Positions 17,207 to 27,319 are shown, numbered from the stretch's first letter. The stretch is DNA of 64,000 nt from a bacterium (GCA_021794205.1 JAJYRH010000001.1:186001-250000), one strand, 5' to 3'. Notes: a model not told the origin generated them from the sequence alone. Made by a program: numbers and translations.

Positions 17207-18376
17207 ATGCGGAATCAAGTAGTCTTCGCAACGCTGGCGGCTCTTTTGCTGGCCGGTTGCGGCGGTGGCGCGTCAGGGACGGGATCTGCGCTCCCCGGAG
17301 GATCGTCGGGCGCGGGGGCCTCGACGCCGCAGAGCGCGCAGGTGCAGTCGGAGGACTCGATCGCCTCGGCGAACGCACTCGGCTCGCCCGTGAAGGCGCT
17401 CAACAACGTCGAAAGCGGTGCCGGCAGCCCGCTCGCGACGGTCGGGCGCGGCGCGCTCTCCATAAGCAACGGCCAGTGCAGTAACGGCGTCGAATATTTC
17501 GTTCCCGATAAGAACGGCGATGCGAACTCCACGGAGCGCATCGTGTTCTACGATCAGGCGTGCACCCAGATCGCTCGCGACACCGTGCGGAAGTACACGG
17601 TCCTCGGCACCAACGCGGAGAGTATCGCGCGCACCGTTTCGCAATACCCGCAGGGAAATACGACGCCGACCTCCGTACGCACCGATAACGTGACGGTTTC
17701 GAACGCCACCTTCGGCAACAACGGCTTCCCGATCGTCGCCGACGGATTCGACCGCATCGAGAACAGCACGCTCAATCTCACCGGCGTGAAGAGCATCGAA
17801 TCGAGCGCCGAGTACAGCATCGCTGCGGCGAACGCCGGCGTGAGCACCTATTGCGGCGACAGCGCGGGTTTTAACGCCACGGGAATCTCGTCGTTGAACG
17901 AAACCTTCGGTTGGGCGGGGGGCAACCTCCCGGGCGGCACGCGCACGGTCAATAGCGACGGATCGGTGACCTACAGCGCCACCCAGTCCGGAACGAGTTA
18001 CGTCGGCGGGATCGGGGCGCTCAATATCGCCACCGGCACGCAAAATACCGCTTGCCCGATCTCGACCCCGGATTTCACGCTTACCGGCGGAACGAGCAAA
18101 GGCAGCTATTCGATTCCGATCGCGGCGACCTATAAGGCGGGGCTTCTCGAGAATCTCAGCGTCACCAACGCGCAGCTCGTCGACGGCGATACGCTCAACG
18201 TGACGACCAACACCTCGCAGCCGCCGACCAGCAGCAACTTCATCAGCGGCGTGTTGACCAATAGCTCCGGGACGCAAGTCTCCACCTTCGCCGTCGATGC
18301 CTTCGGCGACGGTACGCTCACCGTCACGCAGAGCGGCGCGCAATACGTGATGAATAACTGGCACGTCATCAAATAG
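17207..18376 (+). CDS. Lipoprotein of unknown function, beta-rich
   Basis: 389 residues. The signal ends in a good lipobox, LLLAGC, followed by a Gly/Ser-rich linker (GGGASGTGSALPGG). The rest is rich in Ser, Thr, Asn and Gly with regular alternation, as in secreted beta-helix or adhesin-like proteins, and contains only a few Cys. It has a good Shine-Dalgarno (GAGGAGAA, about 17193-17200). No family recognised. A REP-like fragment directly follows the stop. Confidence 0.65.
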   Translation: MRNQVVFATLAALLLAGCGGGASGTGSALPGGSSGAGASTPQSAQVQSEDSIASANALGSPVKALNNVESGAGSPLATVGRGALSISNGQCSNGVEYFVPDKNGDANSTERIVFYDQACTQIARDTVRKYTVLGTNAESIARTVSQYPQGNTTPTSVRTDNVTVSNATFGNNGFPIVADGFDRIENSTLNLTGVKSIESSAEYSIAAANAGVSTYCGDSAGFNATGISSLNETFGWAGGNLPGGTRTVNSDGSVTYSATQSGTSYVGGIGALNIATGTQNTACPISTPDFTLTGGTSKGSYSIPIAATYKAGLLENLSVTNAQLVDGDTLNVTTNTSQPPTSSNFISGVLTNSSGTQVSTFAVDAFGDGTLTVTQSGAQYVMNNWHVIK

Positions 18377-18412
18377 GCGCGCCGAGTGCCGGCGGCGGCT
18401 ACTCGGTGACGA
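18376..18412. repeat. Diverged single copy of the REP-like repeat
   Basis: Between the convergent lipoprotein and ABC ATPase genes the sequence reads GCGCCGAGTGCCGG and then CGGCGGCTACTCGGTGAC. The right half matches the palindromic copies at 9.7 kb (GGCGGCTACTCGGCGTGAC) with one deletion; the left half is degenerate. It contributes to the 3' end of the ATPase gene. Confidence 0.6.
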
Positions 18413-18992
18413 TACGACGGCCGCGCAAGAGCACGGTGCGATCCGCGACCCCGACGAGTGCGGGGTCGTGGGTCGCAGCGAGCGTTGGGATCCCGGCATT
18501 ACGGAGCGCCGGAAGGGCGCTGGCAATAAACGCTTCCTTCGCGCTGGTATCGAGCGCGGAGGTCGGCTCGTCGAAGAGCACGAGCTGCGGGCTGCGCGCG
18601 AACGCGCGCGCGATGGCGACGCGTTGACGCTCGCCCCCGGAGAGCTGATGCGGAAAGCGATGTGCAAGCGCCTCGAGGTTGAAGCGCGCGAGTAATTCTT
18701 GGGCGCGTTCTCGGCGGCGCGCGCGATCGTCGAACGCAAATGCGACGTTCTCCCAGGCGCGCAAGTGCGGAAAGAGTAGATGCTCCTGCGGAAGATAGGC
18801 GATCGGGCGCCGTTGCGGCGGCAGTCCGCCGAACGGCGTCCCCTCGGCGTCGACCAATCCGGCGAGCGCTCGTAAAATCGTGCTCTTTCCTTCGCCGTTT
18901 CCGCCGAGCAGTACGGTGACGCCGGTGACTTCGAACGCGACCTCGAGTGCGATCGGTTCGTAGATGCGATAGGCGACGCGAACGGCGTTCAC
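18399..18992 (-). CDS. ABC importer ATPase, molybdate/tungstate type
   Basis: 197-residue ATPase with Walker A GGNGEGKST, signature LSGGERQRVAIARAF and Walker B QLVLFDEPTSALD. It stops after the nucleotide-binding domain; the C-terminal TOBE domain that senses molybdate in ModC is absent. The GTG at 18992 is chosen because it overlaps the permease stop (GTGA); an upstream in-frame ATG (19064) would extend it into the permease gene. Last gene of a binding protein-permease-ATPase operon. Confidence 0.85.
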   Translation of the reverse strand: MNAVRVAYRIYEPIALEVAFEVTGVTVLLGGNGEGKSTILRALAGLVDAEGTPFGGLPPQRRPIAYLPQEHLLFPHLRAWENVAFAFDDRARRRERAQELLARFNLEALAHRFPHQLSGGERQRVAIARAFARSPQLVLFDEPTSALDTSAKEAFIASALPALRNAGIPTLAATHDPALVGVADRTVLLRGRRIVTE

Positions 18993-19756
18993 GCGATACT
19001 CCGTCGCTGCGCGCGTAAGCCGAGCCAGAGCGGCAACGGAAGGGCGACGAGATAGAAGACCCACAGCAGCGGGAAAACCGCGCCGAGCCCGACGTCTTGG
19101 AGATTCACCCAGAGGCGCACGGGAATACCCATCGGGAAATACGCAACGATCAGACAGATGCCGAATTCACCGAGCGCGCGCACCCACGCGATGGCGAGTG
19201 CGGCGCCTAACCCGACGCGCGCGAGCGGGAGCGTGACGGTAAAGAAGATCGTCGGTTGCGATTTTCCCAACGTGCGTGCGAGCGCTTCGTATTCCGGCGA
19301 GACGCCTTCGAATGCGGCGCGCGCGAGAACGACGAAGAACGGCAGCGCGCCGTAGGTCAGTGCGAGCACGAAGGCGGGTGCGGAATTCGTCAGCAAGAGC
19401 CCGAGCCGCGCGAGCGGCGCGCCGGCGGCACCGTACGGACCGTAGAGCGTTTCGAGAACGATACCCAACGCCAGGGGCGGCGAGAGCAGCGGCAATAGCA
19501 CGATCGCGTCGGCGATCCACCGCGCCGGGAACTGCGTGCGCGCGAGCCACCATGCGAAGGGCGTTCCTAGTGCGATGACGAGCAGCATCGCGCACGCGCC
19601 GTAGCCGATGGAGACGCCGATCGCCGACCAATCGCCGGGGTCGAGTGAAAAATGCGTCCACGGAGTTGCGAAAACTAACGCGATAAACGGCGCGACGAGG
19701 AAGAGCAGCGCGGGAATGGCGAGCAGCCACCGCTCGTTCGGCCGACGATGTTTCAC
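18989..19756 (-). CDS. ABC importer permease, ModB/WtpB type
   Basis: 255 residues with six hydrophobic segments and a coupling loop around YEALARTLGKSQPTIFFTVTLP. This loop and LGEFGICLIVAYFP are typical of the molybdate/tungstate/sulfate (ModB, WtpB, CysW) permease group. It overlaps the binding-protein gene (ATGA) and the ATPase gene (GTGA). Confidence 0.85.
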   Translation of the reverse strand: MKHRRPNERWLLAIPALLFLVAPFIALVFATPWTHFSLDPGDWSAIGVSIGYGACAMLLVIALGTPFAWWLARTQFPARWIADAIVLLPLLSPPLALGIVLETLYGPYGAAGAPLARLGLLLTNSAPAFVLALTYGALPFFVVLARAAFEGVSPEYEALARTLGKSQPTIFFTVTLPLARVGLGAALAIAWVRALGEFGICLIVAYFPMGIPVRLWVNLQDVGLGAVFPLLWVFYLVALPLPLWLGLRAQRRSIA

Positions 19757-20667
19757 AAAAGCGGCGGGCCCAACGGGGGCTGGTAGCCGAACGCATGGAG
19801 AATGCTCTGCCCGCGCTGCGAGCGTGCGTAGGCGATAAATGCGCGCGCGGCGTTCGGATTCGTCGCATTTTTTAAGACCGCGGCGTAAAACACCAGCGGC
19901 TCGGGGTGTAACGTCTCGCTTGTACCGCGACGAACGAGGCGAATCGTCGCGCGTTCGTATCGGCGCGCGTACGCGGGATCGCCGAGATCGATCTGTGGTG
20001 GCAGGGCGATAAACGGCAGGTGCAGCGAACGCACCGCACTTTCATATCCCGACGACGCATCGATCTCGCCGCTCTCGAGTCGGCTTAATAGCGAGGCTTC
20101 GGTGAAGAGCTGTGCGGGGTTCCGATCGGCTCCGAGGATTCGTTGCGAAAGATCGGCGCGGTGATAATACCCTTGCGCGAGCTGCATGGTGAAGAGGATG
20201 CTCTGCCCCTGCGGATCGGTCGCCGGGTCGGTGCGGCCGAAGCGCAAGCCCGGTGTTTCGAGCACGCGCCACCACGGCGTCGCGCCCGTCGCGGCGCTGC
20301 GGAGCTGCGCGGCGAAACGGCTCTTCGGGCTGTACGCGATGACCATCTGCGTGCGTGCGATGGGAACGGCGCGTGCGACGAGACCCGCGCGCTGCAGCAC
20401 GCGGATCGGGCCCGGCGTAATTGAGATGAAGAGATCGGCCTGCAGGCGCCCCGCCGCGATCAGGCGCGCCAAACCATAGGCGCCGCCGCCGATGCCTTGA
20501 TATCCGACATGCGCGTGCTCGGCGAACCGCGGCCCCAAGGCGCGGTCCATCACGGCCCCCATCGAACCGGCATAGGCGATGCGCAGCGCTCGCTCGGAGG
20601 CCGACGCATGAAGCGGGAGAAGGATCGCGCACGCGAACGCGACGAGGAAAGTACGCACGGTTTTCAT
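19753..20667 (-). CDS. Periplasmic oxyanion-binding protein, WtpA/ModA-like
   Basis: 304 residues with a Sec signal (MKTVRTFLVAFACAILLPL, cleavage after ASA). The start of the mature protein, RIAYAGSMGAVMDRALGPRF, and YQGIGGGAYGLARLI, then ADLFISITPGPIRVL, fit the tungstate/molybdate (WtpA) branch of type II binding proteins. A later segment, SGYESAV, is the position of a ligand-contact loop in this family. Which oxyanion is carried cannot be read from sequence. Molybdate or tungstate uptake would serve a formate dehydrogenase, but none is encoded here. Confidence 0.78.
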   Translation of the reverse strand: MKTVRTFLVAFACAILLPLHASASERALRIAYAGSMGAVMDRALGPRFAEHAHVGYQGIGGGAYGLARLIAAGRLQADLFISITPGPIRVLQRAGLVARAVPIARTQMVIAYSPKSRFAAQLRSAATGATPWWRVLETPGLRFGRTDPATDPQGQSILFTMQLAQGYYHRADLSQRILGADRNPAQLFTEASLLSRLESGEIDASSGYESAVRSLHLPFIALPPQIDLGDPAYARRYERATIRLVRRGTSETLHPEPLVFYAAVLKNATNPNAARAFIAYARSQRGQSILHAFGYQPPLGPPLL

Positions 20668-20767
20668 GCGTTCTCGGTTATCCGTGCGGGCGCGCGAACC
20701 ATGCGTCGAGCGGGGGGCGGGTAGGGAAAACAGGGAGAGGGTACGCCCGAGCGCGCATAAGGGCAGG

Positions 20768-20803
20768 ATGATCGCCACTGCTCCCGCTCTCTGCCTCCGT
20801 TGA
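20768..20803 (+). CDS. Possible 11-codon leader peptide overlapping the next start
   Basis: An ATG at 20768 after GGGCAGG opens a short frame (MIATAPALCLR) that stops at TGA 20801-20803. That TGA overlaps the TTG start of the TVP38 gene (TTGA). Since the TVP38 start has no Shine-Dalgarno of its own, re-initiation after this leader could set its translation. Inference from position only. Confidence 0.3.
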   Translation: MIATAPALCLR

Positions 20804-21519
20804 GCACGCCGCCGGCGGCGAGTGCCGAGTCGCCGCGCTTCGCTCGCAAGATCGGCGGCATCGCGCTGTTGCTGCTCTCCTTCGCGGTCGCCGCACTCGT
20901 CATACGCTTTCAGCCGGAGGTCGACCGGTTCATCCGCTCGATCGGTGGCTGGGCCTATCCGATGGCGACGGTGATCTTCGCGCTCGTCGCATCGGCGCCG
21001 TTCTCGGTGACCGATGCCCTCGCCGTGATGAACGGTGCGATTTTCGGGCCGCTCTGGGGATCGGTCATCAACGCCGTCGGGCTCGTTCTTGCGGCGATGC
21101 TCGGCTACTGGGTGAACCGGCACGCGACGCACCTCCTCGATCTCGATGCCTATCTCAAACGCTTGCCGGCGTGGACCCACCGTTTCAAGCCGGGATCGCC
21201 GATGTTTCTTATCTGCGTCCGCGTGATTCCGGGTTTCGGCGGGACCGTCGCCACGGCGACCGCCGCGGTGATGCGGGTCCCGCTGATCCGGCAGATCTAC
21301 ACCATGTGCGTCGTCGCAATCCCCATCTGCACGTTGCTGGCGATCGGCGGCGACCGCGTGACCGTCCTCGTGCACGGATACGAACGCCGCGCGGGGAATG
21401 CGATGCGGCGTTACGAACGTCGGGCCAAAGTGTATATCGATAAGCACGCCCACCCATTCCACATTCACTTTCGGCGCGTTCGCCCGTCTCCGACGCCATC
21501 GCCGATCGTAACGCCGTGA
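20800..21519 (+). CDS. TVP38/TMEM64 (DedA-superfamily) membrane protein
   Basis: 239 residues with about five hydrophobic helices. The family motif is seen as NAVGLVLAAMLGYWVNRHAT and RVIPGFGGTVATATAAV, corresponding to the FxxxR and G-x-x-G half-helices of the SNARE-associated (VTT) domain; these proteins move phospholipids between membrane leaflets. The C-terminal tail is basic and His-rich (DKHAHPFHIHFRRVR). The TTG start lacks a Shine-Dalgarno. It heads an operon with rnd, acnA, hdc and the ACT gene, with a GTGA overlap to rnd. Confidence 0.78.
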   Translation: MSTPPAASAESPRFARKIGGIALLLLSFAVAALVIRFQPEVDRFIRSIGGWAYPMATVIFALVASAPFSVTDALAVMNGAIFGPLWGSVINAVGLVLAAMLGYWVNRHATHLLDLDAYLKRLPAWTHRFKPGSPMFLICVRVIPGFGGTVATATAAVMRVPLIRQIYTMCVVAIPICTLLAIGGDRVTVLVHGYERRAGNAMRRYERRAKVYIDKHAHPFHIHFRRVRPSPTPSPIVTP

Positions 21520-22691
21520 CGCACGAACTGATCGTCGATGCGCGGGGCGTCGCCGCCCTCTGCGCGCGCCTCGATGCGACCGACCGCGTGGGGCTCGATA
21601 CCGAATTCCACGCAGAGCGCAGTTACGCGCCGCGTCTCATGGTCTTACAGCTCGCGTTGCCCGAGTACACGGCGATCGTCGATCCGCTCGCGCCGGGCAT
21701 CGATTTACATCCGCTCGTCGAGGCGCTCGCGCGCGTGACGGTGGTCGGGCACGCGCTGCAAAGCGACTTAAAGATCTTTGCCGAGCGCTTTGGCAGCGTG
21801 CCGCCCAAACTCTTCGATACGCAAGTGGCGGCCTCGTTTCTCGGCTACGGAATGCAGATATCGCTCGCCGATCTCGTGCGCGATCTTACCGGCGTGCGCC
21901 TGGCGAAAACGCAGACCGTCAGCGATTGGTCGACGCGGCCGTTGAGCGAGAAGCAGATGGAGTATCTCGTCGACGACGTGGTGCATCTGCTGCCGATGCA
22001 CGATATGCTCCGGCAAAAGCTCGAAGAGCGCGGCCGCGCGGCCTGGTGCGACGAGGAGTGCGTGGCGCTGGCGAGGCCGGAAAAATACCGCTTCGATTTA
22101 CGCCGCGCCTACATGAAGATTCCCGGCGCGGTCCGCATGAATCGGCGCGAACTGGCGGTGCTCGCGGCGGTGGTCGCCGAACGAGATGCGATCGCGAAGG
22201 AGCGCGACATCCCACCGAAATTCGTGATTCCCGACGACGTTATTGGAGGGATCGCGCAATTGCGTCCCAAGCACGTCGAAGATCTCGTGCAATTGCGTCG
22301 GCTCGAATCGAGCGCGCGGCGCAACTTCGGCGCGCGGCTGATCGATGCGGTCGAACGTGGCGAGGCGGTTCCCGAGGACGAGTTGCCGGAACGTCCGAGT
22401 CGCCCGCTCGGTGCCGAGCGCGAGACGCTGGCGACATTGCTCGGCGTTGCCGTCGGTGAGGCCGCTCGCGACGCAGGGCTTCCGCAGGGGCTCCTGGTCA
22501 CCCGGGCCGCGCTCGAACGCGCCGCGCGCGAGGCACCGGGGAGCGCCGAGGAACTCGGCGAGCTCCTGGGACTCTCTGCATGGCGAAGCGCGCTTGTGGT
22601 CGAGCCGTTGTGGAGACTTTTGTCGGGAGAAACGCGAATTGTCGTCGAGGGCTATGCGAAAGGGGAGCCGAAAGTAACGCTCGTATCATGA
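21516..22691 (+). CDS. rnd: Ribonuclease D
   Basis: 391-residue 3'-5' exoribonuclease that trims tRNA precursors. The DEDDy catalytic residues are visible: [10 protein letters not shown] (D, E), [11 protein letters not shown] (D) and [13 protein letters not shown] (D and the His/Tyr context). HRDC-like helical domains follow (about residues 205-285, [18 protein letters not shown]; then a second toward the C-terminus). The GTG start overlaps the previous stop (GTGA) and its own stop overlaps acnA (ATGA). Confidence 0.9.
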   Translation: MTHELIVDARGVAALCARLDATDRVGLDTEFHAERSYAPRLMVLQLALPEYTAIVDPLAPGIDLHPLVEALARVTVVGHALQSDLKIFAERFGSVPPKLFDTQVAASFLGYGMQISLADLVRDLTGVRLAKTQTVSDWSTRPLSEKQMEYLVDDVVHLLPMHDMLRQKLEERGRAAWCDEECVALARPEKYRFDLRRAYMKIPGAVRMNRRELAVLAAVVAERDAIAKERDIPPKFVIPDDVIGGIAQLRPKHVEDLVQLRRLESSARRNFGARLIDAVERGEAVPEDELPERPSRPLGAERETLATLLGVAVGEAARDAGLPQGLLVTRAALERAAREAPGSAEELGELLGLSAWRSALVVEPLWRLLSGETRIVVEGYAKGEPKVTLVS

Positions 22692-25441
22692 GCGCTCAAA
22701 AATCAAGCTTTAATGCCGTCGGTACGCTGCGCGTCGGTGACCGATCCTACACCTACTATCGCCTCGAAGCCGTACGCGAGGCCGGGCTCGCCGATCTCTC
22801 GACGTTGCCGTATTCGATCAAGATTCTCTTAGAGAATCTTCTTCGCTTTGAAGACGGTCGTTCGGTTACGAAGGCCGATATCGAAGCACTCGCGCGCTGG
22901 AGTCCTCGCGCGCGTTCGGAGAAAGAGATCGCCTTCCGGCCGGCACGCGTGCTCTTGCAAGATTTTACCGGCGTACCGTGCGTCGTCGATCTCGCCGCGA
23001 TGCGCGATGCGATGGCGAAGATGGGCGGCGATCCCAACGCCATCAATCCGCTGCAACCCGTCGAACTCGTCATCGACCATTCGGTTCAAGTCGATCGCTT
23101 CGGTACCGCCGATGCTGCGGATCGAAATGCGGAAATTGAATTCGAACGCAATCGCGAGCGCTACGCATTTCTGAAATGGGGGCAATCCGCACTCGCGAAT
23201 TTCCGAGCGGTTCCGCCCGATACCGGCATCGTCCATCAAGTCAACATCGAATATCTCGCGCGCGTAATTTTCGGCGCCGGCGGCGCGGGCGTCGCCTACG
23301 ATCCGACGAGCGCGGTCGCCTATCCCGATAGCGCGGTTGGCACCGATTCGCACACCACGATGGTCGATGGATTGGGCGTCTTAGCGTTCGGCGTCGGCGG
23401 TATCGAAGCCGAGGCGGCGATGTTGGGGCAACCGGTCACGATGCTGATCCCCGAGGTTATCGGGTTCAAGCTCGAGGGCGCGTTGCGCGAGGGCGTCACC
23501 GCGACCGATTTAGTGTTGACCGTCACGCAAATGCTGCGCAAAAAGGGCGTCGTCGGAAAATTCGTCGAGTTTTACGGCACCGGCTTGAGCCGCTTGCCGG
23601 TCGCCGACCGCACCACGATCGGCAACATGTCGCCGGAGTTCGGTTCCACGGTCGCAATGTTTCCGATCGACGAGCGCACGCTGGAGTATATGCGCCTCAC
23701 CGGCCGCTCGCTCGAACATATCGCCCTCGTCGAAGCGTACGCGCGCGCGCAGGGAATCTTCCGCACCGACGACGCTCCCGAGCCGCACTATAGCGACACG
23801 TTGGTGCTCGATCTCGGCACGGTCGAACCGAGCCTCGCCGGGCCCCGCCGTCCGCAGGACCGCGTTCGTTTGAACGAAGTGAAGTCGTCCTTTAACGGCG
23901 CCTTCGCCGAGTACGCAAAGACGCGCACGCCTGCGAACGCAGGCGCCGAGCGCATGCAAAACGAGGGTGGAAACGGTGGCGTCGCGCTCGCCGACGGCCC
24001 CGCAGAACTCACCGACGGTTCGGTCGTCATTGCGGCGATCACGAGTTGCACCAATACCAGCAATCCGTCGGTGCTCGTCGCGGCCGGGCTGCTTGCGAAG
24101 CGCGCGGTCGAGCGCGGCCTCAAGCAGAAACCGTGGGTGAAGACCTCGCTCGCGCCGGGAAGCAAAGTCGTCACCGATTACCTCGCGAAGGCGGACCTGC
24201 AAAAACCGCTCGACGCGCTCGGTTTCAACCTCGTCGGCTACGGCTGTACGACCTGCATCGGAAATTCGGGGCCGCTGCCGACCGAAGTGAGCGAAGCGAT
24301 CGCCGAACGCAATCTCTTCGTTGGGGCGGTGCTCTCCGGAAATCGGAACTTCGAAGGACGCATTCACGCACAGGTGCGCGCGAATTATCTCGCCTCACCG
24401 CCGTTGGTGGTGGCGTATGCGCTCGCCGGGCGTCTCGACATCGATCTCACCAACGATCCCCTCGGCACCGGGAGCGACGGCAAGCCGGTCTATCTGCGCG
24501 ATATTTGGCCGACGAACGAAGAAGTCGCCCGCGTGGTCACGCAATGCGTCACCGACGAAATGTTCAAAACGCGTTACGCCGACGTATTCCGCGGCGACGC
24601 AAATTGGGCGAATCTCGCCGTTGCGGCGAGCGAGCGCTATGCGTGGGATCCCAAATCCGAATACGTCAAGAATCCGCCGTATTTCGACGGGATGCCCGCC
24701 GAACCGGGCGCGACCCAGGATATCCTCGGCGCGCGTGTGTTGGCGGTGCTTGGCGATTCGGTCACGACCGACCACATTTCGCCGGCCGGCTCGATTGCGA
24801 AGAACTCTCCGGCGGCGAAATATCTCGTCGAGCGCGGCATCGATCCCGCGGATTTCAATTCCTACGGCGCGCGCCGCGGCAACCACGAAGTGATGATGCG
24901 TGGAACCTTCGCGAACATCCGGCTTCGGAATGCCTTGGTTCCGGGCGTGGAAGGCGGCGTCACCCGCTATCTGCCGACCGGCGAGCAGATGTCGATCTTC
25001 GATGCCGCGATGCGGTATAAAAAAGACGGAACGCCGTTGGTGATTTTTGCCGGTAAAGAATACGGCTCGGGTTCCTCGCGCGACTGGGCGGCAAAAGGCC
25101 CGGCGCTCTTGGGCGTACGCGCCGTGATCGCGGAATCGTTCGAACGCATCCATCGCAGCAACCTGATCGGCATGGGCGTCCTTCCGCTCGAGTACGTCAA
25201 CGGCGAGAGCGCGAGCAATTACGCCCTCACCGGCGAGGAGATCGTCGAGATTCTCGGCATCGCCGGCGGCGTGAAGCCGCGCATGGAGGTGAGCGTCAAG
25301 GCGACCGATCCGCAGAGCGGTAATTCGGTGCACTTCAAAGCACGCGTGCGCATCGATACTCCCGATGAGGCCGAGTACTACCGGCATGGGGGCATCCTCC
25401 AGTACGTCCTCCGCCAGTTGCGGGCCGCTTCGAAGCGATAA
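22688..25441 (+). CDS. acnA: Aconitate hydratase A
   Basis: 917-residue aconitase/IRP-type enzyme; interconverts citrate and isocitrate in the TCA cycle. Cluster ligands are seen at [14 protein letters not shown] and [15 protein letters not shown] (the C and C-x-x-C that hold [4Fe-4S]). Substrate-binding motifs [30 protein letters not shown] and [15 protein letters not shown] are intact. The ATG at 22688 overlaps the rnd stop; the alternative upstream Met would lie inside rnd. Sits in an operon between rnd and a histidine decarboxylase gene. Confidence 0.96.
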   Translation: MSAQKSSFNAVGTLRVGDRSYTYYRLEAVREAGLADLSTLPYSIKILLENLLRFEDGRSVTKADIEALARWSPRARSEKEIAFRPARVLLQDFTGVPCVVDLAAMRDAMAKMGGDPNAINPLQPVELVIDHSVQVDRFGTADAADRNAEIEFERNRERYAFLKWGQSALANFRAVPPDTGIVHQVNIEYLARVIFGAGGAGVAYDPTSAVAYPDSAVGTDSHTTMVDGLGVLAFGVGGIEAEAAMLGQPVTMLIPEVIGFKLEGALREGVTATDLVLTVTQMLRKKGVVGKFVEFYGTGLSRLPVADRTTIGNMSPEFGSTVAMFPIDERTLEYMRLTGRSLEHIALVEAYARAQGIFRTDDAPEPHYSDTLVLDLGTVEPSLAGPRRPQDRVRLNEVKSSFNGAFAEYAKTRTPANAGAERMQNEGGNGGVALADGPAELTDGSVVIAAITSCTNTSNPSVLVAAGLLAKRAVERGLKQKPWVKTSLAPGSKVVTDYLAKADLQKPLDALGFNLVGYGCTTCIGNSGPLPTEVSEAIAERNLFVGAVLSGNRNFEGRIHAQVRANYLASPPLVVAYALAGRLDIDLTNDPLGTGSDGKPVYLRDIWPTNEEVARVVTQCVTDEMFKTRYADVFRGDANWANLAVAASERYAWDPKSEYVKNPPYFDGMPAEPGATQDILGARVLAVLGDSVTTDHISPAGSIAKNSPAAKYLVERGIDPADFNSYGARRGNHEVMMRGTFANIRLRNALVPGVEGGVTRYLPTGEQMSIFDAAMRYKKDGTPLVIFAGKEYGSGSSRDWAAKGPALLGVRAVIAESFERIHRSNLIGMGVLPLEYVNGESASNYALTGEEIVEILGIAGGVKPRMEVSVKATDPQSGNSVHFKARVRIDTPDEAEYYRHGGILQYVLRQLRAASKR

Positions 25442-25455
25442 TCGCTCCGAGCGCC

Positions 25456-26589
25456 GTGAACGATGAAGCGACGATGGTAAGCGCCCTCGACCGACTCTAC
25501 GACGAGTTGCAATCGGCGAATGCCGATTCGCTCGGCTATCCGGCGGCGAAGGATTTCGATTACACCGAGATCGAGCGTTTCCTGAACTTCCCGATCAATA
25601 ACATCGGGGATCCGTTCGCACAAGGAACCTACCGCGTCCACACGCGAGAGTGCGAACGGGAGGTCGTCGGGTTCTTTGCGGGGGCGACGCGCGCTCCGCA
25701 AGACGACTGGTGGGGCTACGTCACCAATGGCGGCACCGAGGGCAATCTCTACGGGCTCTATCTCGCCCGCGAGCTGCATCCCGACGGCATGGTCTATTAT
25801 TCCGAAGCGACGCATTACAGCGTCGCGAAGAACTTGCATTTCCTCGGCATGCGCCACATCACGATACGGTCGCAGGAGAACGGCGAGATCGATTACGACG
25901 ATCTCCTCGAAACGCTGAAAATTCATCGCGATCGCCCGCCGATTATCTTTGCGAATATCGGCACGACGATGACCGAGGCGCGCGACGATATCGGACGGAT
26001 CGTGGAGATGATGGATCGCTTGGCGATTCGCGAACGATACATTCATTCCGACGCCGCGCTCGCCGGGGGCTACGCCGCCTACCTCGAGCCGCGCCCGGCA
26101 TGGGATTTTGCCGACGGCGCCGATTCCGTGGCGATCAGCGGGCACAAATTTCTCGGCGCGCCGATCCCGTGCGGCATCGTGATCGCCAGAAAGCACAACG
26201 TTCAGCGGATCGCACGCTCGATCGATTATATCGGAAGCCTCGATACGACGATCACCGGATCGAGGAGCGGCTTCTCGCCGCTGATGTTGTGGTACCGTTT
26301 GCGGCAACTCGGGGAGAGCGGCCTTCGCGAGCGCTTGCAACGTTCGTTGGACAATGCGGCCTATTTGGTCGAACGACTCGTGGCCATCGGCGTGCCCGCA
26401 TGGCGGAACTCCAACGCGATTACCGTCGTGCTTCCGCGCGTCGACGCGAGGATCCAGCAGCGTTGGCAGCTCGCCACCGCAGGGGATATCTCCCACGTCT
26501 TGGTACTTCCCAACGTCGGCCGCGACCAGATCGACACTTTCGTCGCCGACCTCGCGAACGCGCGTACGGAGGATGCATGCAAAGCCTGA
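25456..26589 (+). CDS. hdc: PLP-dependent histidine decarboxylase (group II type)
   Basis: 377 residues. Carboxy-lyase of the histidine decarboxylase branch: TNGGTEGNLYGLYLARE, then YSEATHYSVAKNLHFL (stacking His), HSDAALAGGY (Asp pairing with the PLP ring nitrogen) and SGHKFLGAPIPCGI, whose Lys forms the Schiff base. The length equals that of known bacterial PLP-type Hdc proteins (about 380). The GTG start at 25456 is 14 bp after acnA. The gene overlaps the ACT-domain gene by 13 bp. It would yield histamine; close serine decarboxylases share the same motifs, so substrate is probable, not certain. Confidence 0.82.
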   Translation: MNDEATMVSALDRLYDELQSANADSLGYPAAKDFDYTEIERFLNFPINNIGDPFAQGTYRVHTRECEREVVGFFAGATRAPQDDWWGYVTNGGTEGNLYGLYLARELHPDGMVYYSEATHYSVAKNLHFLGMRHITIRSQENGEIDYDDLLETLKIHRDRPPIIFANIGTTMTEARDDIGRIVEMMDRLAIRERYIHSDAALAGGYAAYLEPRPAWDFADGADSVAISGHKFLGAPIPCGIVIARKHNVQRIARSIDYIGSLDTTITGSRSGFSPLMLWYRLRQLGESGLRERLQRSLDNAAYLVERLVAIGVPAWRNSNAITVVLPRVDARIQQRWQLATAGDISHVLVLPNVGRDQIDTFVADLANARTEDACKA

Positions 26590-26966
26590 GAGCGATCGTC
26601 CCGAATCGCCCCGGACTCCTCGCGGAGATCACGGAGGTGCTCGCGGCACGCGGCGTCGACATCCACGCGATCGTCGTGGAATCGCACGGGAGTGCCGCAC
26701 TCGTCCGTCTGGAAGTGGAGCGCGGCGACGAAGCGCTTGCGGCGCTCGCCGATGCCGGCCATCCCGCCGTCACCGATAACGTGTTACTCGCGCGCATCGA
26801 GGATCGCCCCGGTGCGCTCGCCGCGGTTTCCCGCCGGCTCGGCGATGCCGAGATCAATATTCGTTCGCTCCATCACGTGCGGCGCGACGAGGGCTTCGCC
26901 GTCGTGGCGATCAGCACCGATAATAACGATCGCGCGCGCGAACTCTTGGGGGCCTCCGCGCTGTAG
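26577..26966 (+). CDS. Tandem ACT-domain protein
   Basis: 129 residues made of two ACT domains in a row: VPNRPGLLAEITEVLAARGVDIHAI and EDRPGALAAVSRRLGDAEINIRSL carry the typical ACT loop and amino-acid-binding Gly. No catalytic domain. Shine-Dalgarno CGGAGG (about 26568-26573) lies inside the hdc tail. As ACT domains bind amino acids and it is translationally coupled to hdc, a histidine-sensing role is plausible; it could equally be an acetolactate-synthase-type regulator by shape. Confidence 0.8.
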   Translation: MQSLRAIVPNRPGLLAEITEVLAARGVDIHAIVVESHGSAALVRLEVERGDEALAALADAGHPAVTDNVLLARIEDRPGALAAVSRRLGDAEINIRSLHHVRRDEGFAVVAISTDNNDRARELLGASAL

Positions 26967-26969
26967 GCC

Positions 26970-27319
26970 ATGGACCGCGACGAACGCCTGGTCCACCGTC
27001 TCGAAGCCTTTTGCGATATCGTCATCGGCTTTAGCCTCGCAGAACTGACCTTCTTTTTACGTTCTCGATCGTCGCGTTGATGTGGTGGTCGCATTAACGG
27101 CTCTTTTTTATGCAGGTGAACGCGCGCGCCCACAGCTCCGGCGATGCAATCGTCTCCTCGCTGCTCTCCGCGCTGTTGTTCGTGGTGGGAGTGCTCTGGG
27201 CCGGCACGAGCAATCCTACGAACTCGCTCTTTATTCCGTTGGCTATGGCCGTCGGTTTCGGAGGCGGTCGCTACCTGCTCGCCCTGTGGAACCACCTCCG
27301 AGATCGCCGAACGCTATAG
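26970..27319 (+). pseudogene. Broken TMEM175/DUF1211-like membrane protein gene
   Basis: An ATG at 26970 begins MDRDERLVHRLEAFCDIVIGF, like the first helix (RLEAFsDgV) of TMEM175-type channels, but this frame hits TGA at 27078-27080. In the frame two bases further on, the matching continuation LFTFSIVALMWWSH runs up to a TAA where the family has a second His, then continues RLFF and a further pair of helices ending WNHLRDRRTL at 27319. One frameshift (near 27045-27060) plus one in-frame stop break the gene. The last piece overlaps aceF by 6 bp. A separate short gene for the second half is the alternative. Confidence 0.6.
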
